A DNA stretch of 64,000 bases, from the NCBI GenBank assembly GCA_023374045.1, contig CM041776.1:314390722-314454721 (forward strand), given 5' to 3'. Numbering within the stretch: position 1 is the stretch's first letter; each line of letters starts with the position of its first letter. Below the pieces are notes generated by a model. The model searched no databases. It had not been told where the DNA came from and saw only the letters and a list, made by a program, of their open reading frames with translations. A program made the position numbers and the translations under genes. Below are positions 24,255-35,129 of the stretch, one piece after another. Source of the DNA: Limonium bicolor. Its lineage: Eukaryota > Streptophyta > Magnoliopsida > Caryophyllales > Plumbaginaceae.

Positions 24255-25486
24255 CTTCATGGTGAAAGCGTCTAGCCAAAGACGTTAAAGAAGGGCAGCT
24301 TTCCGGGAGGCAACCCGGATGAACTTATCTTTTATATGCTTTTATGCTCTTTTAATTATCAGGTTCTCTTTCAATTTTGTTTTTGCTAACTATTAACCCC
24401 GTTTGTAGTATGGTTGCTTCTAGTGTCTTATGCAGGTGCAATTTCATGTCTACACCGCAACCAAGCTACGCTACTTGAGGCTGAAGCTCAAGTGTGGGGG
24501 AACTCCTATAACGCTAGCAAAAATAATCTCAGGGGAGTACCAGTTCTTTAATTATGCTTTTATTTAAATAAAATATGCAGAGGAGAGTTTATGTGCTTAA
24601 ATGATTATTCGTGAGCTTTGTGTTCTCTCTATTTTATCTACTTACCGAAAAGGTCTTCTGAAACTTTCCCTTGTTTTTTCTGGTGAACAATGAGGACATT
24701 GTTCAATTTAAGTGTGGGGGAGTGTGCCCTTTTCGGTGACATTTTATGCTAAAATGCTTAATCTCTCTGCTTATCTTGCGTTTGTTCAAATTCAATATCG
24801 TGGACCCTTTATATGTGGGTTGTTCTCTTTAAGAATAAATACTGTTATGAATTGTGGGATAAATGGTATAAATGGTACAAATTCAAAAATTTTAAAATTT
24901 TGATTACTTTTGAGGAGCATTTTTATGCGGTGTGACCAAATGATCTGCAATGTTGGATTTTTAGCTCATGGGTTCTTTCTGTCTTCTCTCTTAGGGATTA
25001 CTAAGGGGTGCTTCTCTGTCAAAAAAAAGAGGAAAATATATAATAAATAAGGGACTTGCGAGACACCATTGGTAAAACAAAGAGAGTTGAGTGTTCTTAA
25101 ATACAAAGGCTTGATACCTACATATTATCTTCTCATCTCTTATGCAAAAGTGAAACAAATGCATAAATCTATTTTTCCTTTTGTTTTCTCCTCAATGCCC
25201 ATTCTTGAGAGAAGTTGGCCATGGTAAAAGTTCTCAAAGTCACCTTAAATCAAGAAGCATTGAAGTACTCTGGATCATACCCCGAAACTCTAATTTTTAT
25301 TTTTGCCCTGAGTACACCTATGCCACCAGTAGGTGATGGATCACACTCCTCTAAAAAGTTTAAGATCATGTACTATTGACTTCTTTATCCTACCCTTCAT
25401 AATAGTATTTGTTAATATTGAGCATTCCCTACTTGCTTGGGTACATGGTTTTGCTTGAGGACAAGCAAAAGGTAAGTGTGGGGGTG
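24255..25486 (+). other. 3' non-coding region and polypurine tract of element B
   Basis: No ORF of interest. Purine-rich AAGTGTGGGGGA tracts occur at about 24489, 24709 and directly before the last LTR (25474-25486, AAGTGTGGGGGTG). The last is the functional-looking PPT, and the inner ones may be additional second-strand primers. Confidence 0.75.
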
Positions 25487-27218
25487 TGATAAGTGTCTAA
25501 ATGAGCATGTTTTATGGGTGTATTTCATATATTATATCAGCACTTTTCTGCTCATTTCTCACTTATCGTATGTTTTTCCTTTAGTTTATGTTTTATTGAT
25601 TATCTCACAAATTTATTGGTTAAAAAATGAGGAAAAACCAAGCTAGGAGCAAAGTACACGAAGAGACAAACGCATAGGCGCAGACGGCTTGAAAAACGGA
25701 GTCCAAACGAAGAATCTAGAGCCGGTCAAAGTTTGTGTCCGCATGGTGTCCGCATGAGCGTCCGCCCAAAACTAGGAGGACACACACGAGGACACACAGG
25801 CGGACAGGGAATACTAGTTCTGTCCGCGTGATATTAGGCGGACAGAAGGGAGGACAAGACACGTCCGCATGAGCGTCCGCCCAAAACAGCGAGGACACAA
25901 GCGAGGACATAAGCGAGGACACAACGTGAGACGTCCGTGTGATATTAGGCGGACACACGGGCGGACAGAATTGTGTCCGCATAAAACTGGGCGGACAGCC
26001 ACGCGGACAAGAGTAAAATGCAGCGCAGATCCACTGTCGCGACAGTTTCTTCCCCAATTGCCCATTTGCTTGTTGCGCGCCTACAGACATGTCGAACTGC
26101 TCCGTTAACAATATCAGGCACCTCCCTTATCCTGTAAATCATTTCACGTGTAGTGCCACCCCAATCAACTCAAGGTCTGTCTCCTCTCCAGCTCTATCTT
26201 CAATCATCCTCTGCCTCTATATAAACCCACTCCTTCTACCATAAATAAACTGCACCACATACAAGAGACTGAAAGAAATCACAAAAACAGCACCACACTC
26301 CATTCTCTTCCATTCAATTCCTCCCGTAACACCATAACTCTCCATCTTTTATTTATTTCACCACTCCACCACATTTACTCACGTACGTACTCAAACAGAA
26401 GCAGTATTTTACAAAGAGAGAAAAGAGGCAGCAGAAGTGAGCGAGTGCAGACCCGTTCTTCGCAAGCAGTTTCTGAATAATGGCTATTTCTATCTTTACT
26501 CTGTTTTTAGTACTGTCAATGTCTAAGTAATTTTATATTTGTGCTTAGGATGGGTGTTTAACCCCAAAATAATTCAGACGTATTTATAATACCGGGTTTG
26601 CTTATAAATATTTGTTTTAGCTCTCGAAATTATTAAATGCTTAACAACTGATCATTTTTATGCATTTACGGTTTTTCTAATTTCAATGATTTTGTAAATT
26701 AGAGAATAGGCCACAAAGAGAGATAAACGTTAGATATTATCTCCTTGATTAGCAGATAAAATCCATCGCTGTTATAAAAAGAATTCTCGCTTAAAGCTAA
26801 TTAATGATTTTAGACTTTTTCTGATTGTAAAAAGTCTATTGAATTAATTAAGAGTTATCCTTATCTATGATTTAGGAAGGCCACAAGATAAATTCTTAAC
26901 AGACAAATAAGAGCAAACCAGGATTATAATTAATATCTGAATTATATTTGGGCGATTTCACCTTCCTTAGCACATTTTCATCCACTTAATTCACAACTGT
27001 TTTATTTAAGCTTTTTATTATCTCTGTACTGATCCAACAACAAAACAAGCTTGCCTCCGGCTAAACCCCCTTTTTACAGTTTTTATTAACTACCAAGACT
27101 AGGATAATTGAACAATTTCCCTGTGGATACGACACTTGTTTTACTACTCCGAATAGGTGCACTTGCCTATTAGTTTGCTATAAATCTATATATATTAACG
27201 TGTAGTTTTATCCCAACA
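25487..27218 (+). repeat. 3' LTR of element B, 1732 bp
   Basis: TGATAAGTG to CCCAACA, flanked on the right by the AATGG duplication. It has the full GTCCGC/GCGGAC repeat block (25737-26010) and the TATA box at 26218. Confidence 0.93.
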
Positions 27219-27220
27219 AA

Positions 27221-27238
27221 TGGCGCCGTTGCCAGGGA
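27221..27238 (+). other. Displaced primer-binding site of element A
   Basis: TGGCGCCGTTGCCAGGGA. Its first three bases are also present at 18031-18033 after the A LTR, as part of the AATGG duplication made by insertion of B. So B landed at the very start of the PBS of A. Confidence 0.9.
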
Positions 27239-28395
27239 TATAGCGTAAAAATTCTTGGTGCTTTTTATGATTTTTGTTTTCAGTTGCCTTCATTTTTAGT
27301 TGACTTATGCTGTGAGCAATTCCGATACCTTGGCTCATCACAAGTGTAGGGCATTTGTGCCCTAATTCTTCCATAAGGGGAGTATTTTCTTTTATTCTTG
27401 TTAATCCTTTTCTTTCATCATTCTTTTAATTTTTCTTTACATTCTTTATGGAATTTTTATTTTACTTTCTTTAAACACTGGAGACAGTGTTCCTGCCAAG
27501 TGTAGGGCAGGGGTCCCCCCTTAAAAAATATTTTAGTTAAAAGAATACATGTATAAATTTATATAAAAGGAAAACAAACGATTTATGTATATAAATAATA
27601 TGTTATAAGTCGAGATCTTATCAATGTTTTACTAAGCATTTTGCATGTATTGACAAAAGTATGATTAGGGAAGGATAAATGCTTGTTCTCTCAAGAGGTA
27701 AGCTTTCTAACGACTCTTTGATTTCTATTTTAACTTGTTGATTCTCTTTATTAACATGAGTACATGACCTTACTTCTATTTTTATCTCTGATTCACTTTT
27801 GGGTAATATTTTTCCTTTCTTTTTTGAAATGGTAAAAATTCTTTTGGGTGAAGATCTTAAATAGGGTTTTGTTGAAGAAAAGAGAAGAAAAAAATCTTCT
27901 TATAAAAGGAAAAAAGAAGCATTATTCTATGAGGTTGCAAAAATTGTTTTAGAATAAAAGAAATAGACGAGAGTTTTTCCTTTTATTTTCTCCTAAATTC
28001 CCCATTCTAAATAAAAAAATTCATGGTCAGATTCAAAAACCCTTGAAAAATAGGGCTGAATCATGAAATCCATTTATGAGGGTCTTGACCACATTCAGAA
28101 ACCCTTGAAAAATAGGGTTGAATGTTGAAACCGGAAAAAGGAGAGACTACAAATCCCTTATGCAAAATAGCCCAAGAGTTTTTGATCGGTTTTTGAAATT
28201 GAATGTTTTATTTTATACCCATTAGTATGTTTTTGATAAAATAAGGATGATTAAGCGATGCTTATGAATTAGAGTCATATAGTTGGAAATATTTATCTAA
28301 TTGTCATTCTTAATGTTATCTGTTCTGTGCATAAGCAATTATTCTTTTCTGATTATGTTTTGCTCGAGGACTAGCAAAAGGTAAGTGTAGGGCCT
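27239..28395 (+). other. Internal region of element A, non-coding
   Basis: About 1.2 kb, AT-rich, no gag or pol similarity in any frame. It ends TTTTGCTCGAGGACTAGCAAAAGGTAAGTGTAGGGCC before LTR 2. The same context (GAGGACAAGCAAAAGGTAAGTGTGGGG) precedes the LTR of B, so the PPT region is homologous between A and B. Confidence 0.85.
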
Positions 28396-29845
28396 TGATA
28401 AGCCTCAGACTTATCATATATTATGAACTATAATTAGAGCAATAATAGTCAGAATAAGGTTATAATAGCTAATATTTATGTTATATCATATATAAAGTTT
28501 ATTATTTATGTTCAGACTTATGTTTTATATGTTTTTATGCAAGGAATAAATTCTGATCAAGTGACGCCGGGCATGATGCCGGAAGTATGGTTCACGACAT
28601 AAATAGAGAAAGACAAACGTCAAGCCGGATGCAGTGCCTGGTGCATCCTATCCGGCACAAGCAAACGTCACCACGGTTGACCAGACATTGGCAGTTAATG
28701 ACCGTTACCAATCCAACCTCTGCCGGGTATGGTGCCGGACATCTCCTGTCCGGCACAAGCAACTCTTCACTCAGATTTGGCGGTTTCGACCGTTAAAGAT
28801 TAGCAGGTGTTTTATATGGTGCTGGATGACATTGACCCGGCATGACACCCGGCACAAAGGAGAAATGATGCTTACAAAAAGGGCGACATTCTCCACAATT
28901 TGATACACTTGAACACATCCCCACACTCCACTCATTTCTCCAATTCCGCATCCATTCCAAAGTGTTGGTGTCCAGGGAAGTTCTATGCAACTTTCCACGT
29001 GAAGAGAAGGAAATCCATGACGGGTTAAGGCTATGACCAATTCCCTTATCTTCCTTGTATTCTTTCTTTTAATCTGTGTGGATGGTGGAGTAGAATTCCT
29101 TGTCGTCCTTGGTTAGGGATGATTCTCTTTGTAATACATTTATGATCATTTAATAAAGTTATGAGTTTCCAACTTAGATTTTGATCTTTATGCAAAGGGT
29201 AGAATGAGTTCGCTAATTGTTCTCCTTCACTTCAAAATTCTAACAGAATAGGTTGAAGAGATCTAAGTGATCTTTGCCTTTGTCTTCTATAAATTAGGAG
29301 ATGGAAATTAAGATTTGGAATTAACCATTTTATTCTCCTCTTTCTTGTTCGTTTATTGGCAACAGATTTGCTGGATTTGATAATGGATTGAGAGTGTTTG
29401 TTTCGACCAGAAACATGTAAAGAAATGTTGACATTTTGGCACTGTCGGATGCAATGTCGGGTGTCTGGTGTCCGGCACATTCAAGAGTTGGTTAATTCAA
29501 AACTTGTCAATTTGACTTAGTGATCATACTTGTTATTAGATTGATTATTATCCCGAATCAAGGGTAATATATTATAAATATTATTTAGATAGATTATTGG
29601 ATAGTTTATTTAATTCAAATTGTTATTTATATTTTCCCCCTTTTTATTAGAATAGGTTATTACCGAGGATTAGGACTAATTTTCTATTAAGTCCCTTGGG
29701 TTCGATACTCTTGGTCGTAATTTGCTTATGCTATACTCTGACCAGGATTTTTGCTACCTGTAGTAGAGTTGTAGGATTATTTCATTCTTTTATTATTTTT
29801 ATTCATTTTTGTACATAGTTCCACCCTACAAAATTCTTGTTAGCA
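28396..29845 (+). repeat. 3' LTR of element A, 1450 bp
   Basis: TGATAAGCC to TTAGCA, followed by the GTGTC duplication and then the remaining 29 bases of the Copia C2 LTR. Confidence 0.93.
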
Positions 29846-29911
29846 GTGTCCTAACATATGATAACACCATATCCTAACACCCCCATCAAATCGAAGAAAT
29901 GGAAAAAGATT

Positions 29912-31183
29912 TCATCGATTTGTTAGAGTATTGATCATCCCCATGGAGTCAAGTTGATGACGATATTCCTTCCCCGTAAGCGCCTTGGTTAACATATCGG
30001 CTTTCTGAAGAGAATTGGAAATGTGAGTGACGTTGATGAGGCCGGCTTTCATCTGGTCACGTACGTAATGAACATCAATCTCGATGTGTTTCGTACGTTC
30101 GTGAAGGACGAGGTTCCTTGCAATGAAGACAGCGGATAGGTTATCGCATCGGAGAGGGATGGGTGTGATATTAGGAACACCCATTTCGTGGAGAAGACGA
30201 GAAAGCCACACCAGCTTAGTAGTAACACGACGGAGTACCCGATACTCTGCTTCGGCGGAGGAGAGAGAAATGCAGGTTTGCTTTTTTGATTTCCAGGAGA
30301 TAGGTGCACCACCAAGGAGAATGTAGTACCCGCTCATAGACCTGCGAGAAATGGGACAAGTAGCCCAATCAGAGTCGCAGTATGCGATGAGAGAGAAATC
30401 GTCAGAATTATTGAGGAAGATGCCGTATCCAAGGGTCCCTTTTATATATCGAAGAACATGGATGGCGGCATCCCAATGATGCTGATAAGGCTGGTTATTA
30501 AACTGGCTTAGGAGTTGGATGTTGAAATTCAAGTCCAGATGGGTATTGATGAGATAATTAAGTTTCCCAATAAGTCGTCGATAAGCAGTGGCATATGGTA
30601 ATGGTTGACCATCTCAAAGATGTAGCTTAATGTTAGGAGCCAGGGGACTAGCAACCGGTTGTTTGGAATCGACATTATAGTCACGAAGAAGACCGGTGGT
30701 AAATTTGTGCTGGGTGATTCCAACGCCATCAGTAGTATGATGATATTCCATCCCGAGAAAACGACTTAGATTGCCCAAGTCTTTAATTTTAAAGAGGTGA
30801 TGAAGAGTATCCTTGACATGTCGAATTTTGGCCTGATCATTCCCGCAAAGAATTATGTCGTCAACGTAGACTCCGAGGAAAATGATAGAGTCATCTTTGG
30901 TCCATTTGAAAAGAGAATGATCGTTATCAGATATGGTGAATCCGAGATGAATGAGGGTGGTGGAAAGCTTGGAGTACCATTGCCGAGATGCTTGTTTCAT
31001 GCCATATAAGGATTTTTGAAGCTTGCAAACTAACCCCTTTGTTTCAATCTCAAGGCCATCGGGGGGTTGCATGTAAATTTCCTCGTGAAGATCTCCATGG
31101 ATAAAAGCGTTGTTGACGTCGAGTTGGTGAATAAACCAATGTCGCTTAACGGCTACGCTGATCAAGACTCGAACGGTCGTCAT
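29912..31183 (-). pseudogene. Copia C2 reverse transcriptase and RNase H
   Basis: The RT frame 31183-30614 has LDVNNAFIHGDL, SLYGMKQASRQWY and the catalytic YVDDI. It ends at a TGA near 30613 where C1 has TGT. The RNase H frame 30532-29912 is intact to its natural end. It shows SWKSKKQTCISLSSAEAEYR, LRCDNLSAVFIARN, RTKHIEIDVHYVRD and QKADMLTKAL, with the Asp/Glu residues of the fold. It ends about 30 bases before the polypurine tract at 29880. The conserved segment upstream of 31183 is in another frame, the same shift as in C1. Confidence 0.92.
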
Positions 31184-31248
31184 TTTAACTACCGGGGAAA
31201 AAGTTTCATCGAAATCTTCCCCATGTTTCTGCGTGAAACCCCGAACAA

Positions 31249-32634
31249 CTAACCGGGCTTATGCCTTCCGACGTCCTCGTTGGTCTTGTATTTGACTCGA
31301 TAGACCCATCTACAAGAAATACATATTTTTCCTTCTAAAAGTTTCACAAGACTCCACGTGTTGTTATCTTCAAGAGCCTTTAACTCTGTTGTAATTGCTT
31401 CCCTCCATTCGTGATGCTGACAAGCCGCTTTGTAAGATTTTGGTTCATCCGGACAGTAACTAGCAACTTGGCAACATGTGACATGAGATGGGCTCAAGTC
31501 CGTCAAATAATTCACGTTGGAAATGTATTAAGATTGAGGAGTCTTAAGACGAGTGGCCAAAATCTGAGAGAAACAATCAATAGACGCTTGATTGCACTCG
31601 TAATCAAGGAATTTGGCAGGAGGTTGCCGGTCGCGGGATGAACGCCGAAGATGGGAGATAGTTGGATTGTGATAAGAGTTGTCAGCTTGACCTTCAGGTC
31701 CGTTAGTGTCCGCAGGTGTAATAGAGGGTTGAGAGTGGAGAATAGTCTCTGCGTGAGAACTACTGTTGTTCTCAGAAAGCGGATCACGGACGCTGTGGTT
31801 TAAGATGTCTGGACTACTATCCATTTGCTGTGTCATCCTTTGAGTTGAAGCGTCAGTGATGTCAACGCAAGTGGGAAGCGGCAGATCGTTTTGTTGAACC
31901 ATCCTTTCTCGTCGTGTGACAGGAATACCAGGAGAAAGGTCAACAACATCATCATCGCAAGGGATAGGAAAGGTAGGAACTGTGTTGTTCCGCCTTTCGT
32001 TTAAGCGAGGAAATATATTGTCAAAGAAAGTGACATCACGGCTAGTGATTATGTAGTGTTCGTTCAGCAACAGCAATCGGTGGCCATTTTTAGACAACCC
32101 AGGCCCAATATACACAGCCTTGGACCCTCGATTATCAAATTTTGTGAGAGGGAGATGTGGGCCGGTGTGATAGGCAAGGCAACCAAAAGTATGAAAAGTG
32201 GTAAATTTAGGTGGGACTTCATGGAAAAATTCATACGGTGAAATTCCATTTAAAGTATAAGAGGGCAAGCGATTTATAATATGAGTGGCCATCAAGATGC
32301 TTTCTCCCCAATAATTCATCTCTAATCCGGATTGAAAAAAATCGAGCACGAGCGGTTTCTAGCAAATAACGATGTTTACGTTCCACTATGCCATTTTGTT
32401 GCGGCGTGTGAACACATGTGGTACGGTGAAGGATGCCATTGCTATGAAAAATTTGTTTCAATACGGCAGAGGATCCTAACTCGTATGCATTATCAGAATG
32501 CACTATCTTAACATGTTTGTTAAATTGTATTTCAACCATGAGAATAAAGTGTTGAATGTGGAGAGTGGCCTCTAATTTTTGTTTCATAAGAACAGTCCAT
32601 GTACATCTGCTAGCGTCATCGACTATGGTTAAGA
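31249..32634 (-). pseudogene. Copia C2 integrase and linker
   Basis: The frame 32587-32231 has HSDNAYELGSS and THTPQQNGIVERKHRYLLE-type motifs of the rve integrase core. The frame 32349-31528 continues with MATHIINRLPSYTLNG, GCLAYHTGPHLPLTKFDNRG and ARYIGPG-type C-terminal motifs. It then runs into a polar linker and, in the frame 31515-31249, the start of RVT_2. A stop at about 32636 (SK followed by TAA) and a shift near 32340 disable it. Unlike C1 there is no solo LTR near 32015. Confidence 0.9.
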
Positions 32635-32635
32635 T

Positions 32636-33277
32636 TTATTTGCTACCATCATGATTCGCATAAGAACAAGGTCCCCATATATCAAGATGTATAGTCTCAA
32701 AACAAACCTCAGATTTACGAACAGAATGCGAAAATGAAAGACGATGCCCCTTTGCACGAAAGCAAATGTCAAAGGCAAAACTCAAGGGGACATCCTCCTT
32801 GTTAACTAAACCCATTCTAAGCATCTTATTTAAAGGAGGATGACCCATCTTCATATGCCATAACAGGACCTTATCAGTACCATGGGTTCTAGGTATAACA
32901 TGCACACTATTACAACTATCAAAGGCGTGTTCGAAAGAATGCACATCCAAGATGTAAAGGCCATCTCTCTTACGTCCTATGCGCTTCCTACTCATCCAAG
33001 TAGGGCCCTGCACATAACAGAACTCTTGATCAAAGACAACATTCAGACCTGTTTGATCAACAAGTTTGCTTATTGAAATGAGGGCAAGGTTAAAACTAGG
33101 TACATATAGAACATCTTCAAGTTTAAAACTATCCGAGAGATTCATAGTGCCTATGGTGTCAATAGTTTCAGTGTTACCATTAGGCATAGTGATGTAATGG
33201 GGTTTAGACAGTTTTCTCTTGTTACCCAAAACACTATCATCACCAACCAAATGATCATTAGCACCAGAATCTATCAA
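32636..33277 (-). pseudogene. Copia C2 protease and GAG-pre-integrase
   Basis: A 213-residue open frame. IDSGANDHLVGD is the aspartic protease site at residues 2-13. VLLWHMKMGHPPLNKML (about residue 138) is the GAG-pre-integrase His/Cys region, and it ends at LDIWGPCSYANHDGSK entering the integrase. It is a continuous frame here, whereas C1 has a break in the middle. The stop directly after SK interrupts the conserved SKYFLTIVDD-type block. Confidence 0.9.
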
Positions 33278-34488
33278 CCACCGTTGGAATCATTGACAGG
33301 ATATTCGGCAGTGGACTGGTTGTGAATATTACCTACGAAGTTGGTGGTCTCACCGTTGTCTTTGCTAGTAGCGGCACTCTTTCCTTTAATAGAGAAACGA
33401 CTTGTCTGTTCTAGCATATCACAGAGGCGATTAAGCCTTTCTATGTCTAAACCCTGAGAGTTAGAGCTACCTTCACCACGCTGAACTGCATTGGCGGAAG
33501 AAACTCTTGCGCCTTTCCACCAATCTGGATAGCCTTTCAACTCAAAACAATCTTTCTTGAGGTGACCAGTCTTGCCACAATGAGAGCACAGGCCGTCGTT
33601 CTTCTTGCCAGCTCCATCTCGTTTGTTCTTGAATCGATTGTATTGATTTGGCCCGCTCTTACTCACAGTATTGGCAAAGGAAGTTTCGACAGGATTTTTA
33701 CCGGATCGATTTGTGCCGCGCTGTCTCTCTATGTGGAGAATGACAGAATAGGCAAAATCCACACTGGGTAAGGAGAGTTTCATGAGAATATTTTCGTGGA
33801 TATTGATGAACTCTTCTCGAAGGCCCAAGAGGAATTCGAAAAGTTTTTGATTTTCGATCATCTTGGCGACTTTGTCACCGTAACCACAGACACAAGCATC
33901 GACGTCGGAAATACTAGCAATTTTGTCCCACAATTTTTCCAAGCGAGCAAAGTAGTCCGTGACACTAGATGAACCCTGCTCCACCTGAGATAACTCTCAC
34001 CTCAATTCGAATAAACGAGTGCCATTTGACTGATCGTACCTCTTGCACAAGGCTTTCCAGATCACGTGTGAAGTACTGCGGGATATAAGGCCATCGGCAA
34101 TCGACGAATCGACGCTGGAAATAATCCAGGACCTGATGAGACCGTCACAGCGATCCCAGACATCACGACGACTCTTAGCTACCTTTGATCGTGGTAAGGT
34201 GGCGTCAATCATTTTGATTTTATTCTTGGCGAGGAGAGATATCTTCATCTTCTTCTTCCATATTTGGAAGCCATTTCCGTCGAATTTCTTGACGGTAAGA
34301 GATACCCCTGGTTGGTCAGCGCTAGCCACAGTCAGCGGATCTGAAGGATCGAGTCGAGAGATGCGCCTTTTGTGTTTATTGCCTTCATTGTCTTCTTTGC
34401 TAGCATCCGACGATTCATCGTCTTCGGTTAAGCCCTGTTCGAAGTCGCTGTCGCTACGTCTGGTCGTCATCGGGTAGGACAAGGTCAA
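33274..34488 (-). pseudogene. Copia C2 gag
   Basis: The frame 34488-33997 (163 residues) holds an acidic N-terminus and the gag domain (VKKFDGNGFQIWKKKM, IWKALCKRYDQSNGTRLFELR). It is interrupted by a single TGA codon near 33997. The frame 33984-33274 continues (MEQGSSSVTDYFARLEKLWDKI) with the CCHC knuckle CSHCGKTGHLKKDC at about residue 132. Gag is thus nearly intact apart from one in-frame stop. It overlaps the protease frame by four bases, a possible natural frameshift site or a later indel. Confidence 0.9.
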
Positions 34489-34501
34489 TTGCGGAAGAAC
34501 T

Positions 34502-34513
34502 GCTCTGATACCA
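34502..34513 (-). other. Primer-binding site of Copia C2 (tRNA-iMet type)
   Basis: Minus-strand TGGTATCAGAGC directly next to the 5' LTR. Confidence 0.9.
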
Positions 34514-34851
34514 TGATAAATGTAAGAGAATGATTCTGAAAGAGAATTGAAAGAGATTCACGAGAGAGAATGAATAAATGAAGTAGAAGAGATTTCTGTA
34601 TATTCACTGTGTTGGGAACGAAGGTCGTAGTCATATATATACACCAATGAGAGAAACTAAAAGGGAAAGAAGGCTAAAAGACAAAAAAAAAATACAATAA
34701 AAAAAAAAATAAAAAAGAAAAAGAAAGATATCCTAATAAAGCTAAACGAAGATATCCTAATAATGCTAATAAATACGGGAATATATACTACCACCCAATT
34801 GGGAAAGAAAATACAAAGTGTCCTAACATATCATAACACCATATCCTAACA
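34514..34851 (-). repeat. 5' LTR of Copia C2, 338 bp
   Basis: Same as the C1 LTR except for about 40 extra bases of A-rich low-complexity sequence (34682-34727). The outer flank CATGATAGTCTCC equals that of C1. Confidence 0.9.
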
Positions 34852-34917
34852 CATGATAGTCTCCAGAAGTTCCTTGACTCATCTCGTAGACGACTGTGTC
34901 ACCCTAGCTTCTTGTTT

Positions 34918-35096
34918 CTTTGCTTTGACAATGAAACTTTGATGCTACTCAATCTAAATCAGAGCAAGGTTGCTCTCTTTGCTTTGACAATGAAACTTTG
35001 ATGCTACTCAATCTAAATCAGAGCAAGGTTGCTCTCTTTGCTTTGACAATGAAACTTTGATGTGCTACTCAATCTAAATCACAGCAAGGTTGCTCT
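34918..35096. repeat. Minisatellite, 59-bp unit, three copies
   Basis: Same unit as at 10504-10621 with one more copy, so unit number varies between the two versions of this locus. The third copy has a 2-base insertion (GATGTGCTAC). Confidence 0.9.
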
Positions 35097-35129
35097 GACA
35101 CCATATAAGAATCTAGATAATTGAGCATC

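Larger units (their letters stand above)
18034..27218 (+). mobile_element. Element B: Athila-like Ty3/Gypsy element with three LTRs and gag-protease only
   Basis: The flanking duplication is AATGG (18029-18033 and 27219-27223), so B inserted into the PBS of A. From left to right: truncated LTR 18034-18500, 3' internal segment 18501-19311, full LTR 19312-20952, PBS, gag, protease, 3' non-coding region, LTR 25487-27218. Reverse transcriptase, RNase H and integrase are absent. Gag and protease match the Athila lineage (FGKFLTHFKKL and INIPFADALKQMP upstream of a DLGASINLMP protease). The PBS is complementary to the 3' end of tRNA-Asp, as in Athila. Confidence 0.9.
16540..29845 (+). mobile_element. 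Element A: non-coding LTR retrotransposon with Athila-type PBS, carrying element B
   Basis: The LTRs 16540-18027 and 28396-29845 both start TGATAAGCCTCAGAC and end CTTGTTAGCA. The whole is flanked by GTGTC duplications (16535-16539 and 29846-29850). The PBS TGGCGCCGTTGCCAGGGA (tRNA-Asp type) follows the first LTR by three bases but was split by insertion of B. The remaining internal region (27219-28395) is only about 1.2 kb and has no gag or pol. It ends in a purine-rich tract before LTR 2. This is a LARD/TRIM-like structure needing proteins from elsewhere. Confidence 0.9.
16269..34851 (-). mobile_element. Ty1/Copia retrotransposon C2, with elements A and B nested in its 3' LTR
   Basis: The 3' LTR is 16269-16539 plus 29851-29879, interrupted by element A. 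The internal region is 29880-34513 and the 5' LTR is 34514-34851. Domain order and sequence equal those of C1. The left flank (CCTAA, in an NRAP intron) and right flank (CATGA, beside the WSD gene) do not form a target duplication. The 3' LTR also differs from the two 5' LTRs at several positions while those two resemble each other. So the two ends may come from different insertions brought together by recombination or by misassembly. Confidence 0.88.
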
